64,000 bases of DNA from Deuterostichococcus epilithicus. Its lineage: Eukaryota > Chlorophyta > Trebouxiophyceae > Prasiolales > Stichococcaceae. The position numbers were made by a program, and so were the translations under genes. Positions 22,194-34,016 of the stretch are shown here, piece by piece. The notes beneath the pieces are model-generated. The model had not been told where the DNA came from, searched no databases, and worked only from the letters and a program-made list of their open reading frames with translations. How positions within the stretch are numbered: the stretch's first letter is position 1; every line of letters starts with the position of its first letter. The DNA is taken from NCBI GenBank assembly GCA_033439295.1, contig JAVTLE010000010.1:62001-126000 (forward strand). The letters are read 5' to 3'.

Positions 22194-23390
22194 GCGGCTG
22201 ATGTTTGAGTGCCCGCTGGCAGAGCGGCCCTCCAATGCTGAGAGGAGGCCGCATACAAGCGGCGCTCGCATCATACGCTACGGCCTGCCGAGCTCGGGCA
22301 GGCGCAGGCTCTCACGGTTTCGAAGGAAGTGTTGGACCTGCCAGCGTTGTCAACGGTCTTGGCACCGGGTTGAACCCGAATCAGCGCTGAATGCGCCGGC
22401 CATGCCACGCCGGCGGCCGCTGCGGCTCAGCAACAAGAGTGGACGCGCGTAGATTTCGGATTCGGATTCTGCTTGACACATGCGGGGGCGTCACAGCGGC
22501 GTCCCCGGTCTGGGCGTGAGGGGCCCTCCGCATTTTTTTGCCATCGTTGGGGGGCAAGATGTCAGACATTCTGATTTGGGTCAAGAGGCGCTGGGGCGCC
22601 TGCTCCATCGAGCGGGCACCGTCCACGCTCCCCCAATTTTGGTCGGCTCCTGTGCCGTTCGCTGTTGTTTTCTGGGCGCGGCAAGGGTAGTCGGGCCTTG
22701 AAAACGGGCCTCAGAACAGAGGCACAGCTGACATGAGGGCGCTGCCCACCACTCCGGCTGCTTTATGGTTCCTACTTGCTAATTTATGATTTGCCTGCTT
22801 AGCTGACTGCATGTGAACATGCTTGGTCCCGCCTCTCTGCATCTCTCGGGTGTAAGCACGACGCCATACGATCAGACACAGCCATCAAGGCAGCTAGTGA
22901 CTTGTTTTGTTACCTAGCTGCGAGACTGCATTCCACAGTGTGGAATGGGTGGAATGGGTGGGTGGAATCCACACGTGTTCATGCGATAGGCGCCGCCCAA
23001 CGCTTCAGCCTCGCCAGATCGCACTTCAACACATACATGCGGCCTCAAAAAGCCTACTGATAGCACCTCAACTTCGGCTTGCGCGTGAGCAGAGAGCTGA
23101 CTGTTCGAAGCACCGAACAGATCTCGCTGCCCGCCAGCAATTCCAAGGGCGACCAGGGGGAATGAACGAGGTAAACTCTGAACTCCTTTCATTCCCCTTG
23201 CGAAGCCCATGCTGCTGCAACGCTCGCACAATTTCCAGGCACAATTTCCAGTGTTGCCCCTCTTCCGACATTCTTCATCATCACGAGACTTGTGCTTGAT
23301 TCTGCATCTTGCAAAGCGCGCTGCCTGTCGCGACTTCCTCTGCTTCGGCTCGAGTATCGACCATCGGCATCCGTGTCCTAGCCGTTAGCC
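22194..23390. other. Intergenic region between P5CS and the CPBP-like gene
   Basis: About 1.2 kb lie between two plus-strand genes. A TGTAA at 22851-22855 matches the green-algal poly(A) signal but is 658 nt after the P5CS stop, so its assignment is doubtful. Around 22939-22970 the unit GTGGAATGG is repeated. No gene was recognised. The right part should hold the promoter of the next gene. Confidence 0.4.
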
Positions 23391-26300
23391 ATGCCGCACA
23401 CGGCGCTGCTCAGCCACAGCCTGCAATGCGCGGTGTGTCATAAAAACTCTCCTGCGCCTACTGTCCGGCCAGCGCAACCGGCATGCAGCAGCTTGCAGCT
23501 CCGAGGCGCATGCGCACGGCGGCAATGCGGTGCTGCTTGCACCCGTCAACTTCGCTCAAGTCGAGCGCCCGTTCGCAGCAGTAGTCAGCGCGACGAGCCG
23601 CAAACGGGCACAGATCACAGCCGCGACGCAGCACCGCGGTCAAGTGCCGGACCCGATGCCCAACCCAGCAGCTGCGACGATGATGGCGGCGCACGCCGCA
23701 GCAGCCCAACTGCCGCTCCGCGCGGCGAGCAGTCGTCGGACGCAGACGACTCTTTGCCGCCAGACCCTGACATGCTGGAAGCCGGCCAGCAGGAGGCGGC
23801 GCCGCCCAGCGAGGGCGATGCAGCACCGCCGGATCCAGACATGCTGCAGTCGTCCGGCCATGCCGAGCCGACCGGGCAGGGATCGCCTGAACAGGAGCCG
23901 CCGAAGCAGGCGATCGACGAGGAGCGGAAGAAAACCCTTGCATATCTCGAGGAGTTGCGCCAGGAGAACAGGCTCCTCGAGAAGAAGCTCCTCGAGAAGC
24001 GGAGGAAGCTTGACAGCCAACTCGATGATGCCGTCAAGCGGATCGGAGGAGTGGCGGATGGGCTGCAGGAGACTGCGACGCTCAAGCGGGCGCCGCCGCC
24101 GCTGCAGGAGCTTCTGCCGGCGTTTCTCATCAGGTGGGAGGTTGGCAACCCCCTTGCTGCAACCTGGTGCACCCCTGGCCTTGAGTCACTGCCGCTGCCC
24201 GGCGCTGGCGCTGGTGACTACTGCTTGCCGGCGGCGCATTGGCCACGAGCTGGTCAGTCAGCCCGGCCGATCCAGTTCCTGACTGCTGCGAAGTTTCTTG
24301 ACGGCACTCCAATCCAATCTGCTGAGCATATCAGAATCCTCAGAGCTGTTTGCAGGGGTGCCATGCCCCCCCGGCACATGCTGACACTAAAATTATTCGT
24401 GTCGTACCTCTCGGCCCAGTCCCCATCGCCATGCGGCGCCACTTCACCTGTCCGGTGACAATCCGGAGCTTCTTCTGGTAAGCGCTTTCAGTCAACAGTC
24501 GTTCTGCGATGTGATTGCAGGGACATTGCGCTGCCGGGCACGCTGGCGGTGCTGGCGGCATGGTTCCTGCACATTGACGCGTTTGGCGGATTCCACTGGG
24601 ACTACCGGGACGTGTCTCAGGGCATTGTCGCCATCGCGCCGCTGTGCTTTCTCTGTGAGTCACAACGGCACATGCTGACATACGATCCTCGTCCTGACGT
24701 ATGGCGCTTGCTCGAAGTGTCGACATGATGAGCAGTGCAAAGGCTCTACAGGACCATGTGGCCCGAACCATTTGCGAAATGCACACTGGAACATGCATGC
24801 ATGCACGCATGCCTGCCTACGAAGCATACCTGCATCGACCAATGAGAGGTGCTCGACCCTGCATTAGCAAATGGAAGGTGCTCGGGTGAGTCTTGGCGCT
24901 GTGTGTGGCGCAGACATATCGCTGCTTCTCGGCGACTTCTCATCACAGTCTGGCGCCAACAGTGCTGAAGGTTCGCCTGCCAGCCCTCGAGCCAGCTCTC
25001 TGTCAACAATCAGTGCAATCGTCTGGGAGATGTTAGCACAGACTTCTGTCATCCATAGGAGCAGTGAATGTCGTGCCGCTGGGTCGCAGCCTGTTCCACC
25101 CATCTGGCGCTTGCTGTATCTGCCACCCATGTGCGTGCATCGAAGCTGCCCGCATTTTTAGGATCCTCAATCTATGTCGTGTTCCTGTCTCCGCAATGGA
25201 ATTATTACTTCGCACTCACTCGACTGCCCGCATACCCTATGTTCGTGTGCAGGTGGTGCCACTATTGTTTCCGGCTCCAGTGTCATGATAGTTGCGCCGG
25301 GCGCCGCCGATGTCTTGGACGAGGCGGCCAATGCCTTGGACGAGGCGGATGCAGACCTCGGACTGGAGGCGGACGAGCGTGCAGCGGCGGCCGACACAAC
25401 GCCGGCAGAGCGCGAGACGGCAGACACAGGCAAGGCAGCGCTGGAGCAGCGGGCACAGGCGAAGGTGCTGGAGGCCGCCCAACGGCGCACGCCGCTCGAG
25501 GTTCTGAAAGGTGCGGTGCTTGTTCCACCACAGCTGGCTGCTGCACAGGGACTAGGGTTCGGAAGCCGCATGTTGCTTGCGCCGGCTCGTGGCAGGCGTT
25601 GGGTGCTGCTGCTGCGAAAGTGTCAGGGGCGCCAGCGCCGCAGGACAGCCTCCGGAGAGGGCCGTCAACGCCCCCGCTGCTGCAGCGGGGGTTGAAGCTT
25701 GGGGCGACAGCGTTTCCGCCGGCAACACGTGCACGTTTGCTGGGGCCTCGACCGTCTTGTCGAGGGGCCAAGTGACAGCCTGCTCTTTCAGCTTCAACAC
25801 TCATCCCTAACACCATCAACTCTGTATCCTTATTCCTTCCTTTTCGGCAGGCGCACTGGACGCCTACCAGCAGCAGCAGGTGATGGGGCCGCTGCTGCTG
25901 CCGTGGCCAGCAGAGTTTTCGCGCACACTCGGCAAGGCTCTTGCCGATGAGATGTGCCTGCGGGCCGTCACACTCACAGGTGCGCCGCCATGCTGGGCCT
26001 GAGCCTCATGGCTCGTGTGTTGCGAGTGAGCTGCACCTGCCCTAGTGGTTTCGTGCTGCGCTCGCAACACTGCCAAGGCAGCAGCTGGCAGAGCGGCAGC
26101 GCAGCGTTGGCGCCACCGTTCGGGGCGTTCATAGTGAAACCGTGTCTCGCCTGCCCGGCTCCGCCCTGATGCAGGCCTGCGGCATGCCGCCACTGCGCTG
26201 CCTAGCCTGTCGCTGCCTCGAGGCTTGAGGTTCAGACACCGCGCCGGCACCACGGCGCAACGATTGCTTTCCTCGGTGCCGACCCGTGACGCTGGCGCCC

Positions 26301-28103
26301 CGCAGCTCTGGCGGCCTGGTGCACCGACCGCCTGTACGAGGCGGGCGCGGAGCCTGCCGTCGGCGCCTTTGGCATGGGCTTCGCCACCCCGGAGCGCTGC
26401 GGCCAGGCGCTGGCGGTCGCGGTGTGCCTGGGCTACATAGCCGGCTCAGCGGCGTCAAAGTGGCTGCGCGGGCTGCGGCAGCTGCAGGTGCAGCGCCGCT
26501 GCTCCTCCTTGCTCCCAGTCGCGTCCTTCACCGGGTGCCAACCAAAACCCTGCCTGAGCCGACCGTTCTACCCTCTGCCGGCATGCATGAGCCGGCAGGG
26601 TTACCACCGGCTCGGGGCAGGCTTGATTTGCGAAAACCCTACCTTTTCCATCAGCACGCGGCTGACTGCATTCCGCTCGAGAGCTCTGGCACGACTGTCC
26701 TGCGACGCCGGCCAGCAGTAGGCGGGGGGGCGAGAGGCGTTGCGCGTTCAAATGCCAGGTTGCCTCTCCACGGCGCTGAGGATGGATGAAGTGAGAGCTT
26801 TGGCGACTGCAGAGGGGGGGTGGATGTACTGCACGCCCGCTTTTAGGTTCTGCGTCAAGGGTATGGTGAAAGCATTGTACTGTCGGTTCGCAGATGGTGC
26901 AGGAGATGTCGGCACGGAATGAGGAGCAGCGCTCGAAGGAGGGGCGCAAGGCCGGGCATGCGGGCAGGGCCATGGCGGCCATGATGGAGCGAGCAGTCGC
27001 GGAGCGGGGCGCAGTCGCGGCCGCCTCGGCGGCGCTGGCGGTGGCACGCACCGCGGTGCTGTCAGCCGTGTTCCTGTCCACAGGTGTGCCGCATGGACGC
27101 TGCTGTGATCACATATGTTGCGTCTCGAACCGGCTGCCGAACGTCCGGCGTCGGTCCACTGGCGGCGCGCTGCCGCTGCACTGCTCGTGTGAACACGCGG
27201 CCAATGGACCCACCCGCCGCGGCAGTGGCGCGGCCGCCAGCGCCCCAGCCGCAAGCGTCTGGCTGTCGTTGCAGCTACAGGCACGCGAAAGAACACGCCT
27301 GACAGCAGCGAGCCCACCTGCTGGTGTGTGCCTGTGCAGGCAACCTGGCAGCCAGCTTTGCGGCGGGGGCGACGCTGGGGGGCGTCGCTTCGACGTGCCG
27401 CATCGTGCGTCGAGACCAGTTGGAGCAGGTCCGACATTGACACGCTCCGGTGCCCGTGCCAGCCTTTTTTGTGCTGTCTGGATGGCGGCGCGCGTCTTCG
27501 TTGCCAGCCCCATCACCGGCGATGGCCAGCACTTCCGTCTGAGGGTGGTATCGGAGGCACACCGCAGCCGCACCCTGCGACCGCAACTGCTGCTGCTGCT
27601 TCGGTGGGGCCCGGCCCGCTGAAGCTCAATTGCCCTTGCACACCCGCAGCGGCAGAGCGAGAAACTGCACTCCATGATCGAGCTGGCGACTCGCATGGGA
27701 CGGCGGGCGGAGAGGCGGCGTGACAGCAAGCGGCAGGCCCTGGAGCCAAAGGCCGGCGCCGCCGCTTCCTCCCCGACCTCCTCGAAGGTGTCTGCCTGCC
27801 TGCACGCCTTGCTCTCCCCTCGTCCCGCCTTTCAGCCTCGTCAGGCACTGCTGGGCTCGGTAGCAGAGCCCAAGACTGGTGCTGCTAAGCCTTGTACGAC
27901 CCTTTCGAAGCTGTGTGTGTCTCTCCCTCCCCCTCTCGTTTCTGCTTTCCGAGTGCTGTACAGGAACCTCACAGCAGCGGGCTCAACAGCAGCGCCTTGC
28001 TCGCCCTCTTGGCTGGCATCCGCAGCGCCTCACGCCGTTGTGCACGACTTTGCTGCCGCAGGATGAGGCGCCATCGGATCCGCCGGATGGCCACGACGGC
28101 TGA
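23391..28103 (+). CDS. CPBP/CAAX-protease-like membrane protein (10 exons, 656 aa)
   Basis: Exons 23391-24133, 24521-24654, 25065-25130, 25253-25510, 25851-25979, 26306-26487, 26894-27083, 27340-27428, 27650-27787 and 28062-28103 join in phase. The first 65 residues are rich in Ser, Arg and Ala with few acids, as in chloroplast transit peptides. An acidic stretch and a coiled coil (RQENRLLEKKLLEKRRKLD) follow. Hydrophobic segments come next (LPGTLAVLAAWFLHIDAFGG, then QGIVAIAPLCFLLNVVPLG). The key segment is LADEMCLRAVTLTALAAW, followed by CTDRLYEAGAE: this resembles the motif region of plant plastid CPBP proteins, with DExxxR in place of the EExxxR of active type II CAAX proteases. The C-terminus is basic, then acidic. 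A chloroplast membrane protein is inferred. Protease activity is doubtful because the motif is changed and a charged insertion (25253-25510) splits the membrane part. Exon 3 (66 nt) is the weakest. Confidence 0.5.
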
Positions 28104-29705
28104 GCGGCGGCGGCGCAGCCGCTCAGCGGCAGGTATCGGCAGCAGACAGCTGCACGGAGCGCTGAGCCCCTGCACGATGGTAGCCCGCATCCAGGCGCGG
28201 TCCAACTGCTGGCCTGCGCTGCTGCATGGGGCCATGCATTGTGGGTTTTTGGCCTGCATCGTGAGTCACGGCGACAATGGCAGAGCGGAGAGCGTCGGCA
28301 TGGTATCATTCTTTGCAGCACGGCAGCTGGTGATTCTGTGGGTGAATGCGCGTTCGGTGTGCTCGGATCGCGGATAGCAATTCACATTACCGTTTTCGAA
28401 TCCGTGCCTTGTACAATGTGGTCCATTATGTGCACGGGCAGGTGTTGCTTTTGTGAAGAAGGACTGACTGACCAGCTGTTAGAAATTTTGCTGACTATCG
28501 AAAGGGGTCACCGACTTTCAGAGAAACTGCACCTGTAGCTCAGACCCAGCTCAGACCCAGCAGGCCTGCTGTCACTGGCCCCTGCAGCCGCCGCTTTTCG
28601 CGCACCTGGTTACCCTCCCGTCAGCCTGACCCCTCGAATAAGGTGCATTTTTTCTGTTGTGTGCATGCTGCTTGGCCGACCCCGGTTGAGTGCATTGTAC
28701 CCGGTTGCTCTTTGCAGACACTCTCCGTCGTTGCGAGGACACTCTGTAGCTCAGACCCAGCTGCGGAACCGGTACATCTGATCAAGATTTAGATACCCCC
28801 ACACCCCAGCAAATCTCACGCGGCAATACATCCTGTTCCAATAATATCTGTCTCGCCGAACGCGTCCCAATTTGAACGTAAGAGCAGGCGCATCGCTGCC
28901 CTCGATCATCGGGTCCACCCAACAGCCGAGAGTTGATAGGCAGGGCTCTCGTCGTTGACATCTTGGCATTTCGACGAGATCTCCCAAGTGTGCATGAGAT
29001 CTTATCGGGTATTTAGACCACGTGCGACACCCAATCTTGGCAATCTCCCAGCGGTCCCGCTCGTCAGCACACGACACCGCCCATCGACGCTTCTGCGATG
29101 TTCATCAGCCTGGAACGCATTTATGGGTTCAGCAACACATGAGCCGGCTTGCCGGGCGGCCTGGGTGCCACTGATCCGGGTCTTGATTGCCGCGTGTTCG
29201 AGCGTGTAGATGCTTATTTGTGGCCCAGCTTGCAGAATGTAACAGCTGACCAAAACGCCGCAGCCTCATCACGACATTCTCCTGTCAGCTCCTGGCCGCT
29301 CGCTGGTCAGCTTCGGTGTGGGGACGACTGCCAATTTTACGACCGTGGTTAACCGGCAGCAGCCGTCGCGGCGTCGCGGCGTCGGCAGGTGCTCAGCAAG
29401 CTAGGTGCCCGTGCCTGTGGCAATGCCGCATAGCCCACTTTCGTGGTCCAAGGGCCATGCTCCCGGTTTTGTCAAAGTGGGAACAGCCCGTCGTTGCGCG
29501 GCATCTCACCGCCATATGCTTTGTGCTTCACGGTGACTCATGGTGAGTCTGCAATGCGCGTGGTTCGCCTCTTGTTGCAGCTCCCTGCGGGGCCGGGAGA
29601 CGCTTGTCACGTGACCTCCAGCTGGTGACTGTTTATGCGTGCAGCGTTTCGTTTCCGAGAAGGTGCCTTTGGAGTCACTTTCTTCAGTGCGGCCTCCATG
29701 TGCAG
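28104..29705. other. 1.6-kb intergenic region before the GARP gene
   Basis: No supported gene. A minus frame of 108 codons at 28751-29077 has no family similarity and no splice-consistent partner. A 19-bp direct repeat is at 28533-28551 and 28744-28762. The right end should hold the promoter and 5' untranslated region of the GARP gene. Confidence 0.4.
28533..28762 (+). repeat. 19-bp direct repeats bounding 192 bp
   Basis: CTGTAGCTCAGACCCAGCT occurs at 28533-28551 and identically at 28744-28762. The first copy runs straight into another TCAGACCCAGC. The block may be a small segmental duplication or an insertion bounded by long target repeats. No terminal inverted repeats were seen. Confidence 0.6.
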
Positions 29706-32700
29706 ATGCCCGTTGCGTGCGGGTCTGACGACAGCGGCGGAGCGAGCGGGCTGACGGGCGACTCCTCCAGGCCAGAGAGGGTTCGGCAGTCGGTGCAGCG
29801 CGTGGTTCTGGCCCCAGCCTCGGCGCCGGACTTGCAGCCGCCGCAGAAGGAGCCGGCCCCAACGGGCTTCTGGTCCGCAGCGCCAGCGGCAGGTGCGTAG
29901 ACGGCCCTCAGGCGGTGCTGGGGCATCCCTTCGTTTGGCTGTTTGACGCCCAAAGGTGCGACCGGAACCTGTGACAGTATCCGCTGCTCTCATGATTGCG
30001 GGACTTCCAAGATGCTTCCCAAGGGCAGCGGCGTTGCCGCAACGCTCACGTCTGGATTATTGCAGGCCAGCTGCCCCGGCCACCGCAGCAGCCTTCCGCC
30101 GCCGTCCTTGCCACCAGGTGGGGAACCCCGATAGGAGCGGACAGGTTCCTCTAGATTCACTGGGTGTTGGCATCCTGTCAGGCTAGCTTTGCCACATCCC
30201 AGAAGCTGTGCGGCGCCCGCCGTCTGACCTCCCCCTCGTGCTCTCGATGCCTTTTGCGGGCGGCGGGCGAGTGGAGGTCATGAGATGACGTCCTCGGTTC
30301 ACGCCACGCAGCGCGCGGGCGACTCCGCAGAGCCACCAGCTGTCGCCGGGCGCACCTGCGCCCACAGACGCGGCTGCAGGGCGTCTATGGCCCATGGGCA
30401 CTGCAATGCCACAGCCGCAACCGCAACCGCAGCAGCCAGGCGCGCCGAGGCAGCCAGGCGCGGCTTCCGGCGAGCCCACTAGCAGCCCGGACGCCGCAGC
30501 TCACGCAGCAGCGCTGCTGGCTGCTTTCCGGGGCCAGCCCCCGCACCAGTCGCAGCCGCAGCCGCAGGCACAGGCGCAGCAGCCAGCGCAGCCGAGTGGT
30601 CGGCCATGGCAGCAAGGCAGCGGTGGCGGCCAGCAGCATGCGGCGCTGACGTCAACGCTGCAGCTCCGAGGCCTGCAGTCGGCACAGCCGAGCCATCCTC
30701 AGAGCGACACTGCGCTGCTGGGCTCCCCCTTCCATGACAGCCTGCAGCACTTGCCGGCGCAGCTCTCAGACAACCCGCCTGGCCGTGCGCAGCAGGTGAG
30801 TGACCAGTGCCTCGCTGGCCGACGGAGAGCTGATCAATGCCTCGGTATGATACCTGGTATGCTGCGAGACAGTGCACCAGAGCAGAGCAAGCTGCGCCTG
30901 GCAGAACAGTGGCCACCCGTCAGTGAGCAGCCGGGCATCTGCACGCTGGAATTGGAATCGTCGCGGTGTGCATGCTGCAGGTGAGGCTGCAGCACCACCT
31001 GCGGCAGCAGCAGGCGGTGTCCGCGCCGACGCCCCGGCCCAGCAGCGCAGACACAGGGGCAGCTGACACCTCGGGCCTCGTCAGCGCCGCGGTGCTGGCC
31101 GAAGGCGTCTGCAGCCACGACCCTGCCACTGCCCGCGCCACTGGTGGGACTCCGACTCAGCCCCTTGGCCCCGTGCCCTGCTCGCTGTGATGCAACTGTG
31201 AACTTTTCCCGTCTGTGCATGATCGCAAGCCGCGGCTGGAGGCGTGCAGCGCGACCACGCAAGCCGCGCAGGTGGCAAGGCCATCCAGTCCTTGCAACCT
31301 GCATCAGGCATGATGATTCCACATGCCGTGCGATGGTGTCCCAGGCAAGCGGCGCCGGCGTGCTGAGTCGGAGCCGGCGCCCACGTCAGAGGCGGCAGAG
31401 GAGGGGGACGCCTCCAGCGCCGAGGAGGGCAGCGGCTCGGGCGGCGGCCGCCGCAGCGCGGCGCGCCGCCGCATGATGTGGACGCCGGAACTGCACGCTC
31501 GCTTCATGAATGCCGTCATCCACCTGGTGAGCACGGATCGACATCAGAAAGTGGATGAAGCCGAGGTCCGGCAACGTGAGTAGGTTAGGAAGGGAAATGG
31601 ACAGATGCTGCTGTGCCATGACCTCGCTTTGCTGGCGCGGTCATCGGCGCGGCAAACCAGATATATCTTCAGGGTTTATGTCCTGGCGTAGCTGTGCACG
31701 GCACGACGGCTGGACATCCATTTCCCTGGGCTGCACGACACAAACCTTGCAGCAATGGATTGGCTGGAGGCCGCTGCCAGACGCAGCTGCATGGCGGGTG
31801 GGGACTGCGCGGGGACGTGCAGACGCCTCGCGAGCCTGCGGCCTTTTGCGTACCAGATGCGGAGCCGCTTTTGGGACGTCCTCTTCCGGCTCATGCCCTG
31901 CCTCCCTGTGTGTTGCAGGGCCCCGACCGCGCGGTGCCCAAGACCATCCTGACGCTCATGAACGTGGAGGGGCTGACGCGCGAGAACGTAGCGAGCCACC
32001 TGCAGAAGTACCGGGCATACCTCAAGCGGCTGGCGGGGTTGCCGCCGAGCGCCCCGCTGCCGACCGCCGTGCTGCCTGCCCTGCAAAAGGTGCTGCTGGC
32101 GAGCAGAGCATGACAGTGGCAGCCGACCGGCTGCCGCTGCCGCAGCGTGGCGGGCACGGCAGGCTCCCGCCGCACAATGGCGCCGGGGCCTCTGGGATCC
32201 CATTCCGCTTGGCTTACCACGTCAGCAGCATGCATGCCACATCGCCTCATCATCAGTAGGGCAGTGAGATACTGCCTGCAGCTTGCTCCCCCTTTCGAAC
32301 CTCCTGCGCTGATGCCTGATCACGAAGAATCATTCTGGAACGACATGCTGTGGGGCTCCACCTGGAACAGGCGGCGATGGACGCTCAGCAGGCGCAGCAG
32401 CAACAAAGGGGTGGGGGCGGTGGCGGCGCTGGCACTGACATCTCGTCCACCTGGGCCGCATTTGGTGCCCTGCCAGAGCTGCCGCTGCCAGGTGCCCCTC
32501 TGGCTAGTTGCACGGCTGATTACATGAGCACGAAATAAAAGCAGCGGCTGCTATGTTGCGCTCTGGCAACAGTGGTGTCCCGCACAACCACTGCCATTGC
32601 TATCTGCCCTAGCCTGCCGCGCCTCTGCTGATCGCCAAGCACTCCCAGCCTGCCAGCCGTCAGCGGCCGGGCAGCGTCCCTCGCAGCTTCAGCCCTCGGA

Positions 32701-34016
32701 ACGCCGCCGTCGCCTCTGACTGGATTCCTTAAGACTGCCCTCGACAGGCGGCGCGGGCGCGGCGGGCGGCCAGCTGCTGCCGCCGCCAGGGGCTCCCAGC
32801 CTGGCAGCGGCGCCCATACAGCCACTGGACACTGGCGCCGTCTGTTCGCCCCCCCAGGTGGAGCGCTGATGACTTTATCGCCCGGTGCCGCATGCCCACG
32901 TCCTGACGAGCTTGCTTCGTTCACTGTCTCACTGGTCTCGCTCACTTGAGCCGCACGGCGTGCGGACACCGCCCTGCACTTCCTGCCATGGTCTCCTGTG
33001 GCAGCTTCTCCTCCTGAGACCCCCCGGGAATTGGGCAGGCCTGCGGCGATTCCCTTCGACTTTACAGACACCCCTGTTTTCACTGATGTCACAGGTGGGT
33101 GCAGTGCCGAGCCTGATGCAGCAGTGGGGCGGCGGCAGCAGCTACCCGGCTATGGGCTATGCTGGCATGCTGGGGTTGCCGCAGGGGGAGCTCCCAATGC
33201 TGCAGGGTGGGGCTGCTGCCGGCTCCGTGACGGCCGGCTGGTCCTATCCTCCGCTGCCGCCCAACCTCGCCATGCGTAAGCCGCGGAACCCTCACAAGCT
33301 CCCAAAGCCGAACATGCCTGTGAATAGTTGGGTGTTTGGCGGGACAGCACTTGGAAAGGCACATGTTGGTCGTGAGAAACAGCGGGGCGTTCTCCTGGCC
33401 GGCCCCAGTCGGTGGCCCTGTATCGATTGAACAGCTGCTGTATGTCTCGCCAGGAGGAGCCGCGCTCTGACGCTGGGACTTGTGCTTCCACAGTGGCAGC
33501 AGCGTCCGTGGCGGGGGCTCCACCAGCGGCCCCGGTCGGGCAGTCGCAGCCGCCGCAGCCGACGCTGGTGCCGCCCGGCGGACTGCCGCCTGCAAGCGGC
33601 GGCACTGTCGCAGCAGCACCGGCACCAGCGCCGGGCGCCGCAGGTGCCGCCCTCTCAAGCGCTCTGGTGCACATCCGGAGGCACACTGCCCATGCCTCAC
33701 GAGACAGCATTTCGGCTCAAAGCCCTGGACTGAAAGCGGGCAACAGGGCGCATCAGTGAGCGACTGCACATCAATGTTGTGCTCGTCTGCATGGTAGGCG
33801 TGAGCAATGTGCCAGGGGGCGCTACCCCGGGGTAGCCGGGCGAGACCTTCGGCGAAGGCGGCGGCTCAGCGGCGGCTCAGCGGCAGGGTATGCAGCCAGC
33901 ACGCTGCGAATTGTCTTGCAGCAGGCGGCGCAGTCCCTCCAGCCAGTCTTGCAGCATCAGCCGGCGGCGCCGCAGCAGCAGCATCCGCCCGCTTTGGCCT
34001 GCCACCGTCGGCATGA
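29706..34016 (+). CDS. GARP (G2-like/LUX-ROC type) transcription factor (11 exons, 630 aa)
   Basis: Exons 29706-29892, 30066-30117, 30312-30795, 30981-31143, 31345-31526, 31919-32089, 32371-32491, 32748-32857, 33095-33275, 33494-33643 and 33925-34016 join in phase. The DNA-binding domain spans exons 5-6: [40 protein letters not shown] and [26 protein letters not shown] is diagnostic for the GARP family. VPKTI plus [15 protein letters not shown] is closest to LUX/PCL1, B-type response regulators and the Chlamydomonas clock factors ROC15/ROC75. No receiver domain precedes it, so a B-type regulator is unlikely. A KRRRRAE stretch just before the domain is a likely nuclear signal. The rest is Gln/Pro- and Ala/Gly-rich, typical of activation or flexible regions. 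A clock-linked role is inferred from the subfamily only. The start is the first ATG of the in-phase first exon. Confidence 0.85.

Noticed and set aside
23530-24282. Alternative plus frame of 250 codons in the first exon of the CPBP-like gene
   Set aside because: An Arg-rich shifted reading of the same exon; the frame from 23391 gives transit peptide, coiled coil and phase-correct splicing.
28751-29077. Minus-strand open frame of 108 codons
   Set aside because: No domain, no splice partner and ordinary length for chance in this composition.
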